Both the position numbers and the translations under genes were made by a program. Of a stretch of 64,000 bases of DNA, positions 26,268 to 35,021 are shown one piece after another. The DNA comes from Planctomycetota bacterium. GTDB lineage: Bacteria > Planctomycetota > UBA8108 > UBA1146. The notes beneath the pieces are model-generated. The model was given only the letters and a program-made list of their open reading frames with translations, was not told where the DNA came from and did not search any database. The stretch is taken from NCBI GenBank assembly GCA_016776905.1, contig JADHSM010000016.1, positions 1-64,000 of the forward strand, read 5' to 3'. Every line of letters starts with the position of its first letter. Within the stretch, counting starts at the first letter, position 1.

Positions 26268-28072
26268 TGACGGAAGATCATTCCCCTGAGAACGATCCGG
26301 AAGCCCAAGACGACGAAGTCATTGCCAAGGCCTTTAATTGGAGTCTCAAATTCATTCTCATTGCGGTAATAACAGCGGGTTTTATTTACGCTGTTATTTC
26401 CTATGAGCCAGCGGCTGAACCTATAAAGGTCGGTCCAAACATTCCGACTCTACAAAGGGGTGCGAATGACTCTGCCCCACCTCCGGAAATTCTGTTTACA
26501 GACATCAACCAATCCTCAGGTCTGAATTTCACTCACGACGATGGTGCTCGTGGCGAAAAACTACTTCCAGAGACCATGGGAAGCGGTTGCGCGTTTGGCG
26601 ACGTCGATGGAGATGGTGACAGCGATCTCTTTCTTGCAAGCGGCAAACCTTGGCCGTGGACGGGTGAAAAGCCTAAGACATCGACCTTACGTCTCTGGTT
26701 GAATGACGGTTCAGGTGGATTTACCGAAGTCACAGAAGAATGGAACCTTAACCTTGACGCCTATTGCACAGGTCTTGCCCTCGGTGATGTCGACGGCGAT
26801 AGCGACCTTGATATTTTCGTCGCTGCAGTGGGTTCCGATCAGTTACTGATCAACGAGGGTGGATCATTCAAGGTAAAGGTCGATTCAGGTACGAGTGGCG
26901 AGTCCTCCGCTTGGTCCAGTAGTGCAGGGTTCTTCGATGCAGACGGAGATCAAGACCTCGATCTCTTCGTTTGCCAATATGTCCAATGGTCTCGCCAAAA
27001 AGACATGGACGTCGACTATAAACTCACCGGAGTGGGACGCGCATATGGCCCCCCCACTAACTTTGAAGGCAGTGCATGCCGGCTACATCTCAATGACGGG
27101 TCAGGGAAATTCGAGGATGTCAGTGAAACAGCAGGTCTGAACTCAAAAACTTTGACACGACTGAATAAAGCCTTAGCTCTCGTCCCAGCGGATATAGACT
27201 TCGACGGAGACGTCGACATCATCGTCGCCAATGACACCACTCGAAATTTCGTCTTCAAGAACCGTGGAGATGCCACCTTCGAGGAAGTCGGCGTTGAGAC
27301 TGGGCTGGCTTATGACGGCAACGGTTCGGCAACCGGTGCCATGGGATTAGATGTGACCGATTTCAGAAATGACGGTTCTGTAGGAATCGCTGTCGCCAAT
27401 TTTGCCGCAGAAATGACAGGCCTCTACAGATCCATAGGTTCCTCTGAACTGTTTATGGACGAATCTGTAAATGAGGGCATTGGCCCACCGAGTCGAAAAG
27501 CACTTTCATTTGGTCTTCTCTTCCTCGATGCCGATCTAGACGGGCGTCAAGATCTAATTCAGGCGAATGGACATCTTGAAGAAGGCATAGAACTCGTGCA
27601 ACCCGGACAGAAGTATCGCCAAAAAGCTCAATTCTTCTGGAACTGCGGACTTCCCTCAGGCTGCTTCAAAGAAATCCCTCCCGAAAAAACGGGGGATCTT
27701 TCTACGCCGGCAATCGGTCGAGGGCTCTCCTGTGCTGACATCGACGGAGACGGAGATCTCGATTTACTTTTGACTCAAGTCGGGGAGCCAGCGCTCCTTC
27801 TCCGAAATGACCAAAATACAGACCACCACTGGATTCAAATCGACACCCGTCTCATTTCACCTGGAAGTTGGATCGAGTGCCAACAAGGCGAAAAGATTCA
27901 ACGTCAGTTAACAGGTCAAACGCGCTCTTATCTCAGTCAATGCGAAGCAGTCACTACATTCGGCTTCGGATCTGACGATACTCTTCCCACGATCACCATT
28001 CGGGAAGTGGGAAAAATTCCCGTATCTTTCACTCCAGATGCTCTCAATCAACGGGTATCCCCGCCTCGCTAA
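26267..28072 (+). CDS. CRTAC1-like FG-GAP/ASPIC-UnbV protein
   Basis: This 601-residue protein has one membrane helix (about residues 25-45) and then a beta-propeller with six calcium-binding FG-GAP/VCBS loops, for example DVDGDGDSDLF, DVDGDSDLDIF, DADGDQDLDLF and DIDGDGDLDLL. The last 90 residues form an ASPIC/UnbV domain with QRQLTGQTRSYLSQCEAVTT followed by FGFG. Such proteins are common beside multihaem cytochromes and TPR proteins in planctomycetes, but the activity is not established. It is translationally coupled (TAATG) to the cytochrome gene, which points to a complex in the periplasm anchored by both membrane segments. Confidence 0.88.
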   Translation: MTEDHSPENDPEAQDDEVIAKAFNWSLKFILIAVITAGFIYAVISYEPAAEPIKVGPNIPTLQRGANDSAPPPEILFTDINQSSGLNFTHDDGARGEKLLPETMGSGCAFGDVDGDGDSDLFLASGKPWPWTGEKPKTSTLRLWLNDGSGGFTEVTEEWNLNLDAYCTGLALGDVDGDSDLDIFVAAVGSDQLLINEGGSFKVKVDSGTSGESSAWSSSAGFFDADGDQDLDLFVCQYVQWSRQKDMDVDYKLTGVGRAYGPPTNFEGSACRLHLNDGSGKFEDVSETAGLNSKTLTRLNKALALVPADIDFDGDVDIIVANDTTRNFVFKNRGDATFEEVGVETGLAYDGNGSATGAMGLDVTDFRNDGSVGIAVANFAAEMTGLYRSIGSSELFMDESVNEGIGPPSRKALSFGLLFLDADLDGRQDLIQANGHLEEGIELVQPGQKYRQKAQFFWNCGLPSGCFKEIPPEKTGDLSTPAIGRGLSCADIDGDGDLDLLLTQVGEPALLLRNDQNTDHHWIQIDTRLISPGSWIECQQGEKIQRQLTGQTRSYLSQCEAVTTFGFGSDDTLPTITIREVGKIPVSFTPDALNQRVSPPR

Positions 28073-28208
28073 TCCTCCCTAACTGTCTAACGTGAACGAA
28101 GTCATCCCAAAACTCTTTGGGCTCTCAACTATCACACCCTGAGTGATATACATGAGGATTAGTGATCTCAGACACACGCAAAAACTATTTCTTTCTAGGA
28201 GCCTCCCT

Positions 28209-29030
28209 ATGAAATTTGCTACCTCGATAGTGTTGTTCTTTATATCAATGATTCATTGCGTTGGACTTCAAGCTCAATCTGCAAACCTTGAAATCATAGG
28301 TGGAGAAGGTTTTGCTGACACGGTGGTGACCGCTCAAATTTTGGCGACGACTGATCTACAAACCCATGGTTTCAGTCTCGGACTCGCTCACGACCCCGCC
28401 ACTTTACAAATTGAGTCACTGAGTAGCATTCGTGGTGGTGCACTTCTACAGGCCCTCAATGCAAACTCTGGACCTGACTTCTTCGAAGTGAACATGAATC
28501 CTGCCAATGGATCAGGTTTCACGGTTGCTTGTATCACCGACTTGTTCAATCCGTTCGATTTGCTCCCCATCATGAATCTACAAGTCTTGTTGGAAATCGA
28601 CTATCGGATTATCCCCAGTGCAGTTGTCGGCACCATATCGACGATTAATTTCACTTCCGCATTAGGGCAGCCTCCTGTTCAGACTGTCATGGTCCTCGAA
28701 CTTGACGAAGTCATTCCAACTCTCACTCAAGGGTCTATTCTTGTAACAGAGCCTCTATTCCTTAGGGGAGACCTGAATCAGAGCGGTACTATTTCGCTTC
28801 TTGACGGAGTGCTTCTGCTCTATCGGGTATCAGGACTTCAATCTCCGGGGTCATGTAATGACGCAGACGACATCAACGACGATGGAGTCTTAACCATCGG
28901 AGATGCGGTCTATCTGTTCCAGTACATGTTCACTGGAGGATCACCGATTCCTGGATCCACAGGTCAGTGTGGACCTGATCAAACCAGTAACGACGGTCTC
29001 GATTGCGTGGAGTTTCTCGCCTGCGATTGA
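28209..29030 (+). CDS. Secreted protein with cohesin-like domain and dockerin-type repeats
   Basis: This 273-residue protein has a signal peptide (MKFATSIVLFFISMIHCVGL), a beta domain reminiscent of cohesin (about residues 25-185, with VVTAQILATTDLQTHGFSLG), and a C-terminal pair of EF-hand-like loops: RGDLNQSGTISLLDGVLLLY near 192 and DDINDDGVLTIGDAVYLFQY near 223, then a Cys-containing tail GLDCVEFLACD. This dockerin-like tail is frequent in planctomycete secreted proteins. The ATG at 28209 has AGGAG 7 bases upstream; an in-frame ATG at 28152 lacks a site. A 7-bp hairpin (GATTTCC/GGAAATC) overlaps the stop codon and may stabilise or end the message. Confidence 0.85.
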   Translation: MKFATSIVLFFISMIHCVGLQAQSANLEIIGGEGFADTVVTAQILATTDLQTHGFSLGLAHDPATLQIESLSSIRGGALLQALNANSGPDFFEVNMNPANGSGFTVACITDLFNPFDLLPIMNLQVLLEIDYRIIPSAVVGTISTINFTSALGQPPVQTVMVLELDEVIPTLTQGSILVTEPLFLRGDLNQSGTISLLDGVLLLYRVSGLQSPGSCNDADDINDDGVLTIGDAVYLFQYMFTGGSPIPGSTGQCGPDQTSNDGLDCVEFLACD

Positions 29031-29226
29031 TTTCCAAAATAAGGAAATCCGGGTTCGATCCATTCTTCTGATATTATCCTGCTCCTAGACACCTCCCGGA
29101 TGGGAGAAATGTGTCTTCGACTTCTCGTAACCACTTCTCGAAAACCGTAAATTTATGGTTCATCCCCGGGTATTCTGACGGTGGCGAATTTGCCAATGGT
29201 CAGCTCGATACAAAAGGGGGAAAACT

Positions 29227-29712
29227 GTGGTTCAAGATAGAATTCGATATCTTCCCACCGCTCCCATTCCAAAAACTCCCTATTGGCCAGGTGTGAATCA
29301 ACGAGATCCCGATTTCCACATTCTTCCAAGAAGTGATCAAACCCAATGGCGAGAAAATCCCGGATACCTTCACGGCATCGATCTTTTTAATCATGGTTGT
29401 TACTGGGAAGCCCACGAAGCTTGGGAAGATCTCTGGTTACCCTTGGAAAAAATCGATCCGGTCCGTATTCATACTCAGGGGCTGATCCAGGCGAGTGCTG
29501 CATTATTAAAGATCAGACTTCAGCAACCTCTACCCGCTTCGAGCATTTGGCATAGAGGAAAAGCACGTCTTGAAGAAATTCAACTTCGATTTCCAAATGA
29601 GATTTACCGTGGGATTGAATTAGTCGCCTTCTGCAAAAGTATTGATCAAATTCTTAAGGAAGAAAATCCGGATTTCTCACAACCACAAATCAGACTGGGT
29701 TCGGCGTCCTAA
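29227..29712 (+). CDS. DUF309 protein
   Basis: This 161-residue protein carries the DUF309 signature GIDLFNHGCYWEAHEAWEDLW (near residues 50-70) and a following helical part with HTQGLIQASAALLKI. DUF309 proteins are small helical proteins with unknown function. The start is a GTG at 29227 with GGGGG 7 bases upstream; the conserved domain would tolerate a later start. The stop overlaps the pseudouridine synthase gene by 1 base (TAATG), beginning a tightly coupled four-gene unit. About 200 bases separate it from the dockerin-type gene; I see no further gene in that gap. Confidence 0.85.
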   Translation: MVQDRIRYLPTAPIPKTPYWPGVNQRDPDFHILPRSDQTQWRENPGYLHGIDLFNHGCYWEAHEAWEDLWLPLEKIDPVRIHTQGLIQASAALLKIRLQQPLPASSIWHRGKARLEEIQLRFPNEIYRGIELVAFCKSIDQILKEENPDFSQPQIRLGSAS

Positions 29713-30413
29713 TGCTTCCCAGAATCATTGAAACGAATGAAGAAGCGATCTATGCGTCCAAGCCATCTGGAATGTTTGTCCATCCCACCGATGAACTACG
29801 GCGATCAGGAGAAACTTTACTCACTTGGCTCCGTGACCGTGTGGGGCATTATGTATATCCAGTTCACAGAATCGACCGAGCATCCTCAGGGGTCGTATGT
29901 ATGGGAAAAACGTCTCAATCGGCTGCACTTCTTCAAGAAGCGATTGGAAGCAAGAAGGCGAGTAAGCAATACATCGTATTGGCACGAGGAGAGACTGCTG
30001 ACGTATTCACATGCGACGTCCCATTGAGTCGGAAAAAGAAAGAAGATCCGGTCCCCGCTTGCACTCATTTTAGAAAACTCCTGAGTCACTCAGGTTTCTC
30101 ACTGCTGGAAGCCTCTATTGAAACAGGGAGAAGACATCAGATTCGGCGTCATCTGGCCCGAATGGGTCACCAGGTGGCTGGAGATAGCACTTATGGCAAA
30201 GGCAAGATCAATGAATGGCTCAGAAATGACTTTGGGCTACCCAGGCTTTTCCTCCATGCATATCATCTCGATCATCCTGAGATAAAGACACTGCCTCGTC
30301 AGAGCTTGATCGATCCTCTTCCCTCTGACTTGCTTGTCTTTTTACGTCTGTTCACGGGAAACCCGGACCTCTGGCCCAATGGCTGGATCCCCGACACTGA
30401 AGGAACCACATGA
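29712..30413 (+). CDS. RluA/TruC-family RNA pseudouridine synthase
   Basis: This 233-residue enzyme turns uridine into pseudouridine in rRNA or tRNA. The catalytic Asp lies in VHRIDRASSG near residue 55, and IETGRRHQIRRHLARMGHQV near 137 is the second family signature, as in TruC and RluA. A preceding S4 domain is missing, and YASKPSGMFVHP at the start is like TruC, which modifies U65 of tRNA. The exact target cannot be decided. It overlaps its neighbours on both sides (1 base with DUF309, 4 bases with the glycosyltransferase), so the unit is co-translated. Confidence 0.88.
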   Translation: MLPRIIETNEEAIYASKPSGMFVHPTDELRRSGETLLTWLRDRVGHYVYPVHRIDRASSGVVCMGKTSQSAALLQEAIGSKKASKQYIVLARGETADVFTCDVPLSRKKKEDPVPACTHFRKLLSHSGFSLLEASIETGRRHQIRRHLARMGHQVAGDSTYGKGKINEWLRNDFGLPRLFLHAYHLDHPEIKTLPRQSLIDPLPSDLLVFLRLFTGNPDLWPNGWIPDTEGTT

Positions 30414-31963
30414 AACAAGGCGAGTCTCTCAATCGCATCATATGGGGAATTCCACTCTCATTCCTGATCCTACGTATTGTCATGCAGGGGATTCTTTTTC
30501 CTTGGGAGCTGAGCGGTGATGAAGCTCAATACTGGGATTGGACCAGAAATCCTTCACTTTCGTATTATACGAAAGGTCCAGGCGTGCCTTGGCTGATCAC
30601 GGCAATGACTTCATTTTTTGGAGATACGATTCTGGGGATTAGAAGTGGTACTTTCCTATGCCATGCCATCGCAGGCATCGCTGTGGGTCTCCTTGCAAGA
30701 ACCATCAGTAAGGGACAGAGAAATGTAGTCCTATACTCTTCTCTTGGTTTTCAATGTGTCCTCGCCTATCAGGTATCAGGATCACTGATGACGGTCGACA
30801 TGATGATGGTTGCAGGCTGGCTTGTTGCGACGGTCGCGGCTGTTGAAACCTACGAAAAGATTCTCTGTCATGAATCCGTCAAAGGTCCTCTCGCATGGAT
30901 GGGGATTGGACTGGGCTTCGCCTTTCTGGCGAAATACACCGCCCTTCTCGGATTACTGGGGATCGTTCTCGGCTTATGGCCCGTGCGTAAAAAGTTGATC
31001 TCCGCCAAAGGTTTCTCTTCAGGGATCACGATGTGTGCGGTCTTTTTCCTACTAGGAGTCGCTCCAGTCGTCATCTGGAACGCCACCCGAGGTTGGCCCA
31101 CTGTGAGTCACTTACTCGGTCATCTCCATGTGGAAGGTGGCGACAGTGGCACCACCTCCTGGCTCGACTTCAACCCCATGTGGACAGTGACCTACTTTTT
31201 GCAAGTTCTCGGCCTAGCAGGGCCCTTCCTTGGCTACATCTTGTTTCGAGGGAGTTGGTCCACATGGAAACGTCGGGATTCCGCACCCGGAAGTGAACAT
31301 GTTGCTCTATGGAGCGCACTTCCGGTACTGATCTTTTATCTGTTGGTATCCATAAAAGGCTCCACAGAAGGCAATTGGATGGCGGGCGCATACGGTCCTC
31401 TGATTCCGTTGGGAGTTTGCTGGCTTCTTCGTGAAACGAAACCAGGACTACAATCCGGTCTTACGAAAATCATTGCAGCACGTTCTCTCTTCACAGGATT
31501 TATCCTGCTCTCACTCCCCTTTCTGGGACCCCTTCTGAATGAAGGATTGAAAAAGTGGGATGCCACGCCTTTATCACTTCACCGAATTTCTGGCCATTCA
31601 ACTTTTGCTACAGATCTCCATCGATTACTGACAGACAATGACCTCCTCGAGCAACCCATCGTCTGTGACTACTATGACAAAACTGCACTCCTTGCGTTTT
31701 ACTTGCCGAACAAGCCTGCGATTCATTGTGCATCTGTGGTTTTAGGCTCTCGCCCATCAGCCTACGACGATTTCGAGTCCACACGCTTTCCACAAGAAAG
31801 ACATCTGAACAAAAAATTGGTGTTGGTGGGTGCCGATGAATCTCGTTGGAAACAACATCTGGATCTCTCGTCACTGGAACCTCTAGGAATGATTAAACAA
31901 AGAAATCGCCCCCGGGAAATCTTTGTCGGAACCCTGAATTCTTTAAAGGGAGGATCACCGTGA
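30410..31963 (+). CDS. GT39/ArnT-like membrane glycosyltransferase
   Basis: This 517-residue protein has about ten membrane helices and the PMT/ArnT-type first loop: ELSGDEAQYWDWTRNPSLSY followed by YTKGPGV, with the acidic residue pair typical of polyprenyl-phosphate-sugar-dependent glycosyltransferases. Later helices run to about residue 380, followed by a soluble C-terminal domain. It probably moves a sugar from a lipid carrier to a glycolipid or protein on the outer side of the cytoplasmic membrane. It overlaps the pseudouridine synthase gene by 4 bases (ATGA) and is followed, with a GTGA overlap, by a PAP2 phosphatase that could recycle the lipid carrier. Confidence 0.88.
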   Translation: MKQGESLNRIIWGIPLSFLILRIVMQGILFPWELSGDEAQYWDWTRNPSLSYYTKGPGVPWLITAMTSFFGDTILGIRSGTFLCHAIAGIAVGLLARTISKGQRNVVLYSSLGFQCVLAYQVSGSLMTVDMMMVAGWLVATVAAVETYEKILCHESVKGPLAWMGIGLGFAFLAKYTALLGLLGIVLGLWPVRKKLISAKGFSSGITMCAVFFLLGVAPVVIWNATRGWPTVSHLLGHLHVEGGDSGTTSWLDFNPMWTVTYFLQVLGLAGPFLGYILFRGSWSTWKRRDSAPGSEHVALWSALPVLIFYLLVSIKGSTEGNWMAGAYGPLIPLGVCWLLRETKPGLQSGLTKIIAARSLFTGFILLSLPFLGPLLNEGLKKWDATPLSLHRISGHSTFATDLHRLLTDNDLLEQPIVCDYYDKTALLAFYLPNKPAIHCASVVLGSRPSAYDDFESTRFPQERHLNKKLVLVGADESRWKQHLDLSSLEPLGMIKQRNRPREIFVGTLNSLKGGSP

Positions 31964-32577
31964 AAGACGGATTGAAAGATACACTGACCGTTCAACCCAT
32001 TCCAAACTGGGCATTCTTCAGTAGCTTCCATTTGATCTTAGGAATCGCAGTACTGGACGCATGGATTCTGAAGAAGATGCCTGTTGATTTTGGCCAACGG
32101 GGTGATTTCCAATCCTCACTTCGAGTTTTGGGCTATCTGCCAAATTGGATGGTCCTGTCAGCAATGATCGCCCTGATTTCTCAGGGCTCAGCCGCCTTGA
32201 GATTAAAAAGAACCGCGCTTGCGGTCTTTCTGACCCCACTTCTGAGCGGGGTTGCCGCCGCCTGTCTCAAACCATTGATCAGACGACCTGATCCTGTTAT
32301 TGGCGCAGAGGGAGATTGGGGACCCGTTCCATGGGGCTCCGAATGGTGGGATGGCACGGATCTCTGCTTCCCCAGTGAACATGCCGCAGTGGCCTTTGGA
32401 GCCGCTCTGGCAATAGGGCGACGATATCCCAACATCATGCCGCTCGCCCTCCTAGGAGCCTTTGGCTGCGCCGCTACGAGAGTCTACGAACGGGGACACA
32501 ATCCATCAGACGTGGCGGCCAGTTTGCTGCTATCCCTCGCTGTGAGTCATGCCATAGAGAAATATCTCGATAAGTGA
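31960..32577 (+). CDS. PAP2-family lipid phosphatase
   Basis: This 205-residue membrane protein holds the three phosphatase motifs of the PAP2 family: CLKPLIRRPDP near residue 98, CFPSEHAAVAFG near 133 and TRVYERGHNPSDV near 165 (Lys, Arg; Ser, His; Arg, His). Five or six helices surround them. Such enzymes remove phosphate from undecaprenyl diphosphate or phosphatidic acid. Coupling with the GT39-type glycosyltransferase (GTGA overlap) suggests recycling of a sugar-carrier lipid. The start is a GTG with GGGAGG upstream. It ends the four-gene unit. Confidence 0.9.
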   Translation: MKDGLKDTLTVQPIPNWAFFSSFHLILGIAVLDAWILKKMPVDFGQRGDFQSSLRVLGYLPNWMVLSAMIALISQGSAALRLKRTALAVFLTPLLSGVAAACLKPLIRRPDPVIGAEGDWGPVPWGSEWWDGTDLCFPSEHAAVAFGAALAIGRRYPNIMPLALLGAFGCAATRVYERGHNPSDVAASLLLSLAVSHAIEKYLDK

Positions 32578-32690
32578 CTATTAGGCCAAAAATCCCTCAA
32601 TTCAGGCAACAAAAGTAAAAATCGTGACAAGTGTATTCTGGACTTAATTGTAGAGAGAAACCTCCACTCATCGTAGTTATCTTTTGGTGT

Positions 32691-33008
32691 ATGGAAGAGT
32701 ACAGAAACGATCCACTACCCTTCGATCCAGATTCGGTAAGTGATCTTTTGCGCACAATGGCCCATCCCATGAGACTCAGAATGCTGCAACTACTTTTAGT
32801 GAACAGGTTCAATGTTGGGGAATTAGCGAGTGCGTGTAAGATTCAAAACCATATGGCATCGGAACACCTCAGACTCATGCAGAGGTCAGGCCTCCTGTCG
32901 AGTCAGCGTGAAGGTCGCAAGATCTATTACACGGTGACAAATACAGGTGTGATCAATCTCATGAACTGTGTTTCGGGCTACGGAACTCAGACCAGTACCA
33001 TTATCTGA
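32691..33008 (+). CDS. ArsR-family transcription regulator
   Basis: This 105-residue protein has the winged helix of the ArsR family: LLRTMAHPMRLRMLQLLLVN, ELASACKIQNHMASEHLRLM (recognition helix) and GLLSSQREGRKIYYTVT (wing). The usual metal motif ELCVCD is not present; there is only the single Cys of SACKI and one near the C-terminus, so it may not sense metal in the standard way. The ATG at 32691 has no ribosome binding site; an upstream in-frame start at 32631 is possible. The gene stands alone, between the PAP2 gene and the convergent ABC permease gene, so its target is unclear. Confidence 0.85.
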   Translation: MEEYRNDPLPFDPDSVSDLLRTMAHPMRLRMLQLLLVNRFNVGELASACKIQNHMASEHLRLMQRSGLLSSQREGRKIYYTVTNTGVINLMNCVSGYGTQTSTII

Positions 33009-33055
33009 TCTGACTGAATCTAGACCGATACCGATATGAAACCATCCTTATTTCG

Positions 33056-34345
33056 TCACTGGTGACGAAGTGCTGTGATGGGATCTAGAGCTGCAGCTCT
33101 CTTTGCAGGGTAAATACCTGATGATATTCCGACTGCTACGGAAATCGTCAGAGCTATGACTATGCTTGAGGGAGTAATGACCGCCGTCCATCCCGTGAAT
33201 AGGACGAGGATTTGGACAAGGCCAAAGCCCAGCAAGATCCCCAGCACCCCTCCCAGGATCGAGATAGTCGTCGTCTCCGTAAGGAACTGGGCGATGATGT
33301 GTTTTCGTTGAGCTCCAAGAGCTCTTCTTACGCCAATCTCCCGAGTTCTCTCGGTGACTGTCGCTAGCATAATATTGGCAATCCCGATCCCACCCACCAA
33401 GAGCGAAATCGAAGCAATCGCCACCAGAGCGATGTTGAACACTTGTTGTGTTTTTCGACGTTGGGCCAGCACTTCAAGAGGCACGATGAGTTCGTAATCT
33501 TTTTCAGGATGATTCCGGGATAATAGAGCCTCGACCATCTTTGAGACGATAAGGACGCGATCCAAATCTGTGACTTCAATCACAATCTGATTCAGCTCAA
33601 CATCGGTCGCTTCCCAACTACCAGCACCGCCTGAGAAGGACCGAGTGCCTTGCCGCTTCAATACGGTGTTGTAAGGGACATAAATCTCAGAACTGCGAGC
33701 ATCTGAAACAAGGGCCTTCTGGGCATAACCTTGGAATCGCTCCTCACCAAGAACACCTACAATCTGAAACTGCTGGTCGTCGATGGCAAGATTGAACCCC
33801 AATGGATTTTCATAGATTCCCAGTTCTTCCAACAGGCCAGGTCTCACGATACAGACTCTCGCAAGTTGATCCTCATCCTGTGAACTCAAGCCTCTCCCCA
33901 GTTCGATATTGAGGCCAAAGGTCTCTAAATACTCGGGCTCTACGGCAAAAAGTGTACTCTCAAGATAGCGGCTTCCATTCCACACCTTCTTCTTGTTCAA
34001 GTGGACAGGAAGAACTTTTTTAATACCAGGAATCGTCTCAAGGATCTGCCGGTGATCTTTAAATTTCAAACCATAGAAATTTATCATGCCTCCACGGCGT
34101 CCGCCGCTCGCATTCGTACCTTCCGGTTCTTCTGATTCAACAGAATTGACAATGATGTTCTGGATCCCTAGTCGCCCTATTTCCTGAAGCAACTCTCTCT
34201 CTGCGCCAGCACCTAATGCGAGCATGGCGATCACTGACCCGACTCCAAAAACGACACCCAACATCGTAAGGATAGTCCGCATCGGATACCCCAAAAGACT
34301 CTGGAGACCCATGCGTAGCATCTCCTTTTTCTTCCTGGATATCAT
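33056..34345 (-). CDS. MacB/FtsX-type ABC transporter permease
   Basis: This 429-residue membrane protein has the MacB layout: a first helix (about residues 20-45, YPMRTILTMLGVVFGVGSVI), a long periplasmic domain to about 300, and three helices near the end (IALVAIASISLLVGGIGIAN; ILGGVLGILLGFGLVQIL; SIVIALTISVAVGISSGIYP). The conserved coupling region EIGVRRALGAQRKHI is present. Such permeases move substrates in the periplasm rather than across the inner membrane. It overlaps the ATPase gene by 4 bases (ATGA) and is the last gene of the efflux unit. A run of glycines and arginines near residue 85 is a local peculiarity. Confidence 0.9.
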   Translation of the reverse strand: MISRKKKEMLRMGLQSLLGYPMRTILTMLGVVFGVGSVIAMLALGAGAERELLQEIGRLGIQNIIVNSVESEEPEGTNASGGRRGGMINFYGLKFKDHRQILETIPGIKKVLPVHLNKKKVWNGSRYLESTLFAVEPEYLETFGLNIELGRGLSSQDEDQLARVCIVRPGLLEELGIYENPLGFNLAIDDQQFQIVGVLGEERFQGYAQKALVSDARSSEIYVPYNTVLKRQGTRSFSGGAGSWEATDVELNQIVIEVTDLDRVLIVSKMVEALLSRNHPEKDYELIVPLEVLAQRRKTQQVFNIALVAIASISLLVGGIGIANIMLATVTERTREIGVRRALGAQRKHIIAQFLTETTTISILGGVLGILLGFGLVQILVLFTGWTAVITPSSIVIALTISVAVGISSGIYPAKRAAALDPITALRHQ

Positions 34346-35013
34346 TTTTGCTCCTCCATGATGAGTCCGTCTTTGATTTTGACCTGTCTCTCCGATCGAC
34401 GTGCCACTTCAAGGTCATGCGTAATCATAATTATCGCACGTCCCTGTCCGTGAAGTTCGTCCATCAACTCAAGAACCTCGTCTCCTGTTTTAGAATCGAG
34501 ATTCCCGGTAGGTTCGTCAGCGAGTAGCAGTAGAGGATCATTGACAAGAGAACGAGCGATGGCCACCCGCTGACACTCTCCTCCTGACAACTGGGAGGGC
34601 TGATGAGTCAGCCTATGAGACAACCCCACTGAATCGAGGATTCCTCGACAGTAGTCCTCTCTTTCAGAAATGGAATGCTCACCATATAGCAATGGAACCT
34701 GAACATTCTCAAGAACCGTCAATTGAGGTATCAGTTGAAAACTTTGAAAAATAAACCCAATGTCTTCGTTACGAATTCTTGAGAGCTCGTTATCGGTTTG
34801 CTTTGAGACATCACGCCCACCTAAGAAATATGATCCTTCGGTAGGAATATCCAGACAGCCCAATAAGTTCAACAGAGTAGATTTCCCTGAACCGGAGGTT
34901 CCAGTGATGGAAAGAAACTCGCCTTTACCGACTTCGAGATGGATCCCTTTAAGGACGTGAAGTCGTGGCTCCACTTCTCCGTAGTATTTGTGGATCCCTT
35001 GTAGGGAAACCAT
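34342..35013 (-). CDS. ABC transporter ATP-binding protein (LolD/MacB type)
   Basis: This 223-residue ATPase has all nucleotide motifs: Walker A GTSGSGKST near residue 40, Q-loop FQSFQLIPQLTV, signature LSGGECQRVAIARSL near 140, Walker B LLLLADEPTGNLD near 160, and the switch His of MITHDLEVA. The NPLLLLADEPTGNLDS style and the short length fit the LolD/MacB group. The ATG at 35013 lies 9 bases after the stop of the adaptor gene and gives the normal N-terminus MVSLQGIHKYY; a longer start would overlap the adaptor. It drives the permease encoded next. Confidence 0.93.
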   Translation of the reverse strand: MVSLQGIHKYYGEVEPRLHVLKGIHLEVGKGEFLSITGTSGSGKSTLLNLLGCLDIPTEGSYFLGGRDVSKQTDNELSRIRNEDIGFIFQSFQLIPQLTVLENVQVPLLYGEHSISEREDYCRGILDSVGLSHRLTHQPSQLSGGECQRVAIARSLVNDPLLLLADEPTGNLDSKTGDEVLELMDELHGQGRAIIMITHDLEVARRSERQVKIKDGLIMEEQK

Positions 35014-35021
35014 CGATTCAC

